Source: Spirochaetota bacterium (lineage in GTDB: Bacteria > Spirochaetota > Spirochaetia > DSM-27196 > PWMO01). From it: 9,268 nt of DNA. Positions within the stretch are counted from its first letter, which is position 1. Every line of letters starts with the position of its first letter. Position numbers and translations under genes: made by a program. Below, one piece after another: positions 4,745 to 9,268 of the stretch. Below the pieces are notes generated by a model that was not told the origin of the DNA, did no database searches, and worked only from the letters and a program-made list of their open reading frames with translations. The stretch covers positions 1-9,268 of the forward strand of contig JAAAOH010000149.1 of NCBI GenBank assembly GCA_009908925.1, given 5' to 3'.

Positions 4745-5743
4745 ATGACACGCAAAGCTCTCATACTCGGTTTTCTCGCGTGCCTTATCGTCGCGCCCGG
4801 TGCGCTCGCATCCGGTGAGATGGAGGAGGAAACGCGTGAAATCACGTTCATGCTCGACTGGGTCCCCAACGTGAACCACGTCGGTATCTTCGTCGCACAG
4901 GAACGCGGGTTCTTCACCGACGCCGGCCTCGACGTGAGAATCATCCAGCCCGGCGAAGTGCCGGCAACAAGCGCGGTGGCGAGCGGACGCGCGGACTTCG
5001 GCGTCGACTTTCAGGAGAACCTGACGCTTCTGCGAGCAGACGACGTTCCCCTGGTCTCGATTGCCACGATGCTGCAGACCAACACGTCGGGATTTGCCGT
5101 GCGCGCGGGAGCAGGCATCGATTCGCCCGCCGATTTCGAGGGGCTTCGCTACGGCACGTTCCAGTCACCCTTCGAGGAGCCGACCCTCAACAGCCTCGTG
5201 CGCTGCGAAGGCGGGGATCCGTCGACCATCGAGTACGTGCCCGCCGGGACGGACCTCCTCGCCATGCTCCAGCAGGAGCAGGCCGACATCGTGTGGATCT
5301 ACTACGGCACGCAGGGTTTTCAGGCGCAACGCGTCGGCCTCGATATCACCTACTTCCCCCTCAACGACTACACAGACTGCATTCCCGACTACTACACGCC
5401 CATCATCATCGCGAGTGAAGAGACCCTCGAGAACCGTCCGGAGCTCACCCGGGACTTTCTCGAAGCACTCGCGCGCGGGCATCGCTTCACGATGGAGAAC
5501 CCGAGCGAGGCTGCGATGATCCTCGCCGAGGCCGTGCAGGAGCTCAACGCCGAGGAGCTTCAGGACAGCGTGCCCTGGCTCGCGCAGCGCATGAAGATGG
5601 ACGCGCCCCAGTGGGGCTTCCAGCAGTCCTCCGTGTGGCGTGACTACGCGGAGTGGATGCGCGAGGTCGACGTTCTCGAGGCAGAGTTCGATCCGACCGC
5701 CGCGTTCACCAACGAGTACCTGCCGGGGCTCGGCGAGCGGTGA
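4745..5743 (+). CDS. thiY: Periplasmic thiamine-precursor binding protein (ThiY, NMT1/THI5-like)
   Basis: A 332-residue solute-binding protein. The signal peptide has basic MTRK, a hydrophobic stretch (5-19) and a type I cleavage site after ALA (20-22). Cys13 does not sit in a good lipobox, so I favour a soluble periplasmic form. The mature part opens with ITFMLDWVPNVNHVGIFVA (33-51), the hallmark of the NMT1/THI5-like family, followed by ERGFFTDAGLDV and, at about residue 140, SPFEEP, which lies in the usual ligand region. Bacterial ThiY proteins bind N-formyl-aminopyrimidine or HMP for thiamine salvage. The CCCFC motif of the eukaryotic THI5 suicide enzyme is absent, so this is a receptor and not a synthase. 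The TPP riboswitch upstream and the partner permease and ATPase agree with this. Confidence 0.9.
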   Translation: MTRKALILGFLACLIVAPGALASGEMEEETREITFMLDWVPNVNHVGIFVAQERGFFTDAGLDVRIIQPGEVPATSAVASGRADFGVDFQENLTLLRADDVPLVSIATMLQTNTSGFAVRAGAGIDSPADFEGLRYGTFQSPFEEPTLNSLVRCEGGDPSTIEYVPAGTDLLAMLQQEQADIVWIYYGTQGFQAQRVGLDITYFPLNDYTDCIPDYYTPIIIASEETLENRPELTRDFLEALARGHRFTMENPSEAAMILAEAVQELNAEELQDSVPWLAQRMKMDAPQWGFQQSSVWRDYAEWMREVDVLEAEFDPTAAFTNEYLPGLGER

Positions 5744-6534
5744 GCGGCGTGAGCCGAGCCACACCGAGACTCGAGCTCGACTCGGTCTCGATGACCTTTC
5801 ATGGGGAAACCCGCAGCGTCGAGGCGCTGCGGGACATCTCCATGGACGTACTCCCGCAGGAGTTCGTCACCGTCATTGGTCCGAGCGGCAGCGGGAAGAG
5901 CACCCTCTTCAACCTCGTCACCGGTCTCCTGCAGCCGCAGGAGGGCCGTATCCTCATCGACGGCAGTGAAGTCGCCGACCGCACGGGTCACGTCGCCTAC
6001 ATGCCGCAGCGGGATCTGCTGCTGCCGTGGCGCTCTGTTCTCGGCAACGTCATCCTCCCGCTCGAGATACAGGGGGAGGAACTCGATGAGGCGCGCGCCC
6101 GCGCCCGAGAGCTCATGCCCAGGTTCGGGCTCGAAGGCTTCGATGATTACTATCCCCAGGTTCTCTCCGGCGGCATGCGGCAGCGGGCGGCGTTTCTGCG
6201 AACGGTTATGAGCGGGCGAGAGACACTGCTTCTCGATGAGCCTTTCGGCGCGCTTGACGCCCTGACCCGGCGTCAGCTTCAGGACTGGCTCCTCGACCTG
6301 CAGCGCAGCCTGCGGCGTACGATCCTCTTCATCACGCACGATGTGGACGAGGCGGTCTACCTCGCCGACCGGGTGGTGGTACTCAGCGCGCGCCCCGGTC
6401 AGGTGGAGAAGACTCTCAGCGTGGATCTGCCCCGCCCGCGCCATCAACACATGATCGGCGAGCCCGCGTTCGGCCGACTCGTCACCGAGCTCCTCGACGC
6501 GCTGGGATTGGACTCCACTCACCAGGCCTCCTGA
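5740..6534 (+). CDS. thiZ: ABC transporter ATPase of the thiamine-precursor importer (ThiZ type)
   Basis: A 264-residue cytoplasmic ATPase that powers the ThiXY importer. All motifs are intact: Walker A GPSGSGKST (47-55), Q-loop MPQRDLLLPW (88-97, Gln90), signature LSGGMRQR (142-149), Walker B LLLDEPFGALD (163-173, Glu167) and the switch His200 in ITHDVDEA. The QRDLLLPW pattern is typical of the SsuB/TauB/ThiZ group. The frame is open upstream, but homology begins at LELDSVSMTF (11-20), so the start is set at GTG 5740, which overlaps the thiY stop by four bases (GTGA). GTG 5749 is a possible alternative. Neither has a strong Shine-Dalgarno, so coupled translation is likely. It is the last gene of the operon. 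Confidence 0.88.
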   Translation: MSGVSRATPRLELDSVSMTFHGETRSVEALRDISMDVLPQEFVTVIGPSGSGKSTLFNLVTGLLQPQEGRILIDGSEVADRTGHVAYMPQRDLLLPWRSVLGNVILPLEIQGEELDEARARARELMPRFGLEGFDDYYPQVLSGGMRQRAAFLRTVMSGRETLLLDEPFGALDALTRRQLQDWLLDLQRSLRRTILFITHDVDEAVYLADRVVVLSARPGQVEKTLSVDLPRPRHQHMIGEPAFGRLVTELLDALGLDSTHQAS

Positions 6535-6543
6535 CCGAGGGCA

Positions 6544-6581
6544 GGCGATCCCCGCTTCATGATCCCTGCTTCTTGATCGCC
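6544..6581. repeat. 14-base tandem repeat inside a 7-base inverted repeat, upstream of the antiporter
   Basis: Two consecutive 14-base units, GATCCCCGCTTCAT (6547-6560) and GATCCCTGCTTCTT (6561-6574), differ at two positions and are followed by a third GATC (6575-6578). The outer edges form an inverted repeat, GGCGATC (6544-6550) and GATCGCC (6575-6581). There is no T-run after it, so it is not a typical terminator. It lies 12 bases before the proposed -10 box of the antiporter and could be an operator. The rest of the 72-base gap shows nothing else. Confidence 0.6.
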
Positions 6582-6592
6582 GGCCGGAGTGT

Positions 6593-6598
6593 TACACT
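6593..6598 (+). promoter_or_regulatory. Extended -10 (TGtTACACT) of the antiporter gene, leaderless arrangement
   Basis: TACACT matches TATAAT at four of six positions and has TG one base upstream (6590-6591). The ATG at 6607 follows after 8 bases without a Shine-Dalgarno. TTCTTG at 6570-6575 is a weak -35 with 17-base spacing. TTGATC at 6573-6578 looks better but is only 14 bases away. Confidence 0.45.
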
Positions 6599-6606
6599 AC
6601 GGTGCG

Positions 6607-9090
6607 ATGCATGGTGGTGATGTTGCGCTCATCATGGGCGGCACCGTACTACTCCTGCTCATTGCGGCTGCCGCGCGGGTTGTCACGAACAATACCCGGC
6701 TGCCGTTGTCGGTCGTCCTCTTCGTAGTGGGCATTGCCATTGCAGCCGTAGCGCCCGCGATTGGACTCGGACAGGCTGTCGCGCACTTCCAGCTCTCGCC
6801 CGGCCTCGTGTTCTACGTCTTCCTACCCAGCCTCGTGTTCGAATCCGCCATCAGCCTCGATGTCCGGGAGCTGCGGCGAAACCTGCTGCCGATCCTCACC
6901 CTCGCGGTTCCCGGTCTGCTCATCTCGACCACCGGCATCGCACTGGTCGTCGCTCTGGGCACGCCGCTCGGTTTTCGCACGGCCCTTCTGCTCGGTGCGA
7001 TTCTCAGCGCGACCGATCCCGTGGCCGTCATCTCCATTTTCAAGCGTCTCGGCGCCCCGAGGCGCCTACACGTCCTTGTCGAGGGCGAAAGCCTTTTCAA
7101 TGACGCAACCGCACTGGTTGTCTCTCGCATACTCGCCACGGTTGTGATCGGGGGTGCGGTTTCAGGCAACGTGGCACTGGCCGGACTGGGGCGGTTTCTC
7201 TGGGTCTTCCTCGGCGGAGTTGCAAGCGGCGCGGTTCTCGGCTTCGCTACCGGATACGCTCTGCGCTCGGTCAGATCCGATTCTTTCGTGAGCATCACGC
7301 TCACGACCATCCTCGCCTATCTCTCGTTCATCATCGCCGAGGAGGGCCTTGGGGTGAGCGGCGTGATGGCGACGGTGACCGCCGGGCTCACCTTTTCCGG
7401 ATGGGGGTGGATGCGCGTCTCCCGCGAGGTGCGTGATTACCTGGAGTACTTCTGGCAATACGTTGCCTTTGTGGCCAACGCCCTCATCTTTCTCCTTGTC
7501 GGGCTGCTCGTGGACCCCGCCACCCTGCGCGGGTCTCTCTCCACCATCGTGTGGGCGGTCATCGGGATGCTCGCCTCCCGCATTCTGGTCGCCTACGGCC
7601 TCGTGCCTTCGCTGAGGTCCATCTCACGCCAACATGCCTTTGGTCCCCGGTATCAGACGGTCCTCTTCTGGGGCGGCCTGCGCGGAGCGGTGGCCGTAGC
7701 CATCGTGTTGAGCCTTCCGGAGTTCGGTGGAAACGATCTCTTCCTCTCGGTCGTCATCGGGGCGGTCCTGTTTACGCTTCTGGCACAGGGGCTGACGATA
7801 GACCCGCTCGTTCGGCTGCTGGGAATAGATCGCCCCTCCCTCCCCGACCGCTTCATAGGGCTCGATACGCAACTGCAGGCGCGACGCACCGCGATCGAGG
7901 CGCTTCCGCGCCTGTCCAACGGCGGGCGCTTCTCGAGCTCTATCCTGAAGAGGGTGCGCGACGGCTACGCCGATTCCCTGCGGCCCCTCGAACGCAACCT
8001 TCAGAGTGTAAGCGAAGAAGCAAGTGGAGGACAGGAGCAAGAGCGCATGCTCTACCTGCGCAGCCTCGGGGAGGAGCGCGGGCGCTACGTCGAGTTGTTT
8101 GACGCCGGTCACATCGGCGAGCGCGCCCTTCGCACGCTGGATCTGGAAGTCTCCATGCAGATCGACGCGGTGCGACACGCAGACGACATCGACACGCTCC
8201 ATCTGGGCCGCTTTCATCATACACCCGTGATAGAACGACTGCAGCGGTTCATAGAAGCCCGGGCACCCTTCAGGCGACTTGCGGAGCACCGGCGGAAGCG
8301 CCGTTTCGCCATCGACTATGAGCTCTCCTGGGCACACTACCAGTCGAGCACGCGCGTCCTCGATCGGCTCGAGGAAGAAGACGCGGTGTTTTCCCGGGCG
8401 ACGATGCAGTCGGTCCGCAATCGCTATCGGCGCTGGAACGAGACGGCGAGGCGCCAGCTGGACACGGCGGCAGACCAGTTTCCGGAATTCGTGGCCGATG
8501 CACAGGAGCGCTTCGGGTATCGGCTCCTGCTTCTTCATGAACGGCAGTACATCGGAGAGGCCCTCGAGGCCGGCGCCCTCCCCGACAATGCCGGCGAAGA
8601 GCACCTCTCCGAAGTCGACCGGCGGCTCGAGAAGCTGAGAAATCGGGAGATTGCGGAGCTCGGGGTGACACCTGAACGACTTCTGCGGGGCATTCCGCTT
8701 CTCGCGTCGCTTTCAGACGAAGCCTTCGGTGAGCTGGCCGTGCAACTGCAACCGCGCACCTTTCCCGCCGGAGAGGAGATTATCCGCCAGGGGGACTCGG
8801 GCAGCAGTCTGTTTCTCATCGCACGCGGCGTCGTGCGGGTAACGCGCGAACAGGCAAACGGAGACGTGAAGGAGATCAGCACGTTGCTGCCCGGCGATTT
8901 CGTCGGTGAAATGGCCCTCCTCCACGCCGAACCGCGCACGGCGACGGTGCTGGCCGTTACCCCGATGCTGGCTTACGAGCTGAGGCGACAGGATGCGCGC
9001 GCGGCCACCGAGCGATATCCGGACCTGCTCGCCGCACTTCGCGCCGAAGACCGGCGGCGGCGCGAGGAGAACCGTCGACAGCACGGATAG
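6607..9090 (+). CDS. CPA1 (NhaP/SOS1-like) Na+/H+ antiporter with a C-terminal cyclic-nucleotide-binding domain
   Basis: An 827-residue membrane protein. Residues 1 to about 408 are a sodium/hydrogen exchanger domain with roughly 12 hydrophobic segments. They carry ATDPVAV (135-141), the transport-site FNDA (164-167, Asn165-Asp166) and RGAVAVA (359-365), all hallmarks of the CPA1 family exchanging Na+ or K+ for H+. A long charged, mainly helical cytoplasmic stretch follows (about 410-685). The end (about 690-810) is a cyclic-nucleotide-binding domain with the phosphate-binding cassette VGEMALLHAEPRTATV (766-781). It keeps the ribose-contacting Glu768 and the phosphate-contacting Arg777. Plant SOS1 and animal sperm NHE have a comparable layout, although sperm NHE also has a voltage sensor, not seen here. 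The tail is strongly charged. The ATG at 6607 is preferred because a -10 box sits 8 bases before it; a GTG at 6589 would add six residues. Ion selectivity and ligand (cAMP, cGMP or none) cannot be read from the sequence. Confidence 0.9.
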   Translation: MHGGDVALIMGGTVLLLLIAAAARVVTNNTRLPLSVVLFVVGIAIAAVAPAIGLGQAVAHFQLSPGLVFYVFLPSLVFESAISLDVRELRRNLLPILTLAVPGLLISTTGIALVVALGTPLGFRTALLLGAILSATDPVAVISIFKRLGAPRRLHVLVEGESLFNDATALVVSRILATVVIGGAVSGNVALAGLGRFLWVFLGGVASGAVLGFATGYALRSVRSDSFVSITLTTILAYLSFIIAEEGLGVSGVMATVTAGLTFSGWGWMRVSREVRDYLEYFWQYVAFVANALIFLLVGLLVDPATLRGSLSTIVWAVIGMLASRILVAYGLVPSLRSISRQHAFGPRYQTVLFWGGLRGAVAVAIVLSLPEFGGNDLFLSVVIGAVLFTLLAQGLTIDPLVRLLGIDRPSLPDRFIGLDTQLQARRTAIEALPRLSNGGRFSSSILKRVRDGYADSLRPLERNLQSVSEEASGGQEQERMLYLRSLGEERGRYVELFDAGHIGERALRTLDLEVSMQIDAVRHADDIDTLHLGRFHHTPVIERLQRFIEARAPFRRLAEHRRKRRFAIDYELSWAHYQSSTRVLDRLEEEDAVFSRATMQSVRNRYRRWNETARRQLDTAADQFPEFVADAQERFGYRLLLLHERQYIGEALEAGALPDNAGEEHLSEVDRRLEKLRNREIAELGVTPERLLRGIPLLASLSDEAFGELAVQLQPRTFPAGEEIIRQGDSGSSLFLIARGVVRVTREQANGDVKEISTLLPGDFVGEMALLHAEPRTATVLAVTPMLAYELRRQDARAATERYPDLLAALRAEDRRRREENRRQHG

Positions 9091-9097
9091 GCGGTGG

Positions 9098-9103
9098 CAT
9101 ACT
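9098..9103 (+). promoter_or_regulatory. Possible extended -10 (TGgCATACT) of the Gfo/Idh/MocA gene
   Basis: CATACT with TG one base upstream lies 7 bases before the ATG at 9111, within the 20-base gap after the antiporter stop. GAAGGG between them is purine-rich but ends only one base before the ATG, too close for a normal Shine-Dalgarno. The gene could also be read through from the antiporter. Confidence 0.3.
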
Positions 9104-9110
9104 GAAGGGC

Positions 9111-9268
9111 ATGAGACGCTACAGGGTCGGCATCCTCGGATACGGATTCATCGGCCGGGTTCACGCGTGGGCGCATGCGAACCTGCGCTTTCACTACAGC
9201 CTTCCGTTCGAAACGGAGATCGTCCGCGTCGCTACTTCGCGGCCCGAAACGGCGAAGCGGGCCGCCGC
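9111..9268 (+). CDS. Gfo/Idh/MocA-family oxidoreductase, N-terminal 52 residues (runs off the right edge)
   Basis: The visible part is the first half of an NAD(P)-binding Rossmann fold: strand YRVGILGYGFIG with the GxGxxG motif (residues 9-14), then RVHAWAHANL, a second strand EIVRVATS and the helix start RPETAKRAA. Members of this family oxidise or reduce sugars and polyols and their derivatives using a tightly bound or exchangeable nicotinamide cofactor. The VHAWAH helix and the TSRPETA ending are typical of the family. The catalytic Lys and C-terminal domain lie outside the window, so the substrate cannot be inferred. The gene starts 20 bases after the antiporter stop on the same strand. 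Confidence 0.8.
   Translation, partial: MRRYRVGILGYGFIGRVHAWAHANLRFHYSLPFETEIVRVATSRPETAKRAA

Noticed and set aside
5653..5739. Upstream extension of the ATPase gene
   Set aside because: It overlaps the well-conserved end of thiY, and the extra residues have no match to ABC ATPases. The GTGA overlap gives a natural start.
4745..5743. HMP-P synthase (eukaryotic THI5) activity for the binding protein
   Set aside because: There is a secretion signal, the CCCFC motif is missing, and the gene sits between permease and ATPase genes.
5165..6522. Long open frames on the minus strand opposite thiY and thiZ (and similar ones opposite the antiporter at 7624-8604)
   Set aside because: They are codon-bias shadows of GC-rich genes. 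The plus strand encodes complete, motif-rich transporter proteins.
6544..6581. Intrinsic terminator for the thiamine operon
   Set aside because: The seven-pair stem has a 24-base loop and no following T-run.

Overview
This is a GC-rich bacterial window (roughly 65% GC by eye) with densely packed ordinary genes. There are no tRNA or rRNA genes, CRISPR arrays or insertion sequences. The lineage is uncertain. The Gly/Ser/Glu-rich starts and tails of several proteins, the Gfo/Idh/MocA type and the small hypothetical protein fit a GC-rich spirochaete or a similar diderm, but this is a low-confidence guess.

Layout. At 1-894 on the minus strand is the N-terminal part of a pyruvate-kinase-like protein, which runs off the left edge. 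It has one divergent active-site position. Divergent from it at 1009-2097 (+) is a YpdA-type FAD/NAD(P)H oxidoreductase that lacks the family's conserved cysteine. Convergent with that, at 2107-2493 (-), is a small hypothetical protein. Divergent again, at 2597-3376 (+), is an NAD(P)H-hydrate epimerase of the YjeF N-terminal type with an altered glycine-rich loop.

The centre is a thiamine-regulated import operon at 3373-6534 (+). A good promoter, whose -35 overlaps the nnrE stop codon, drives a TPP riboswitch (about 3405-3480). A hairpin follows that would bury the Shine-Dalgarno of the first gene. The genes are an MTH1187/YkoF-like thiamine-binding protein with an unusual Gly/Ser tail, then permease, periplasmic binding protein and ATPase of a ThiXYZ-type transporter for a thiamine pyrimidine precursor. 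Two of the three junctions overlap by 4 bases (TTGA, GTGA). No thiamine biosynthesis enzyme is present, so the operon looks like a salvage unit.

After a 72-base gap with a 14-base tandem repeat comes a large CPA1 Na+/H+ antiporter fused to a cytoplasmic cyclic-nucleotide-binding domain (6607-9090, +). The start of a Gfo/Idh/MocA oxidoreductase (9111 to the right edge, +) follows.

Across the window, genes that begin a transcription unit tend to lack a Shine-Dalgarno. Instead they carry a TANNNT-like -10 hexamer 7-8 bases before the ATG (five cases), which suggests leaderless transcripts. Downstream genes and the riboswitch operon use clear Shine-Dalgarno sites. I see no new multi-gene system. 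The most interesting points are the leaderless pattern, the riboswitch with its short upstream leader and sequestering hairpin, the tailed thiamine-binding protein overlapping the permease, and active-site substitutions in three enzymes.
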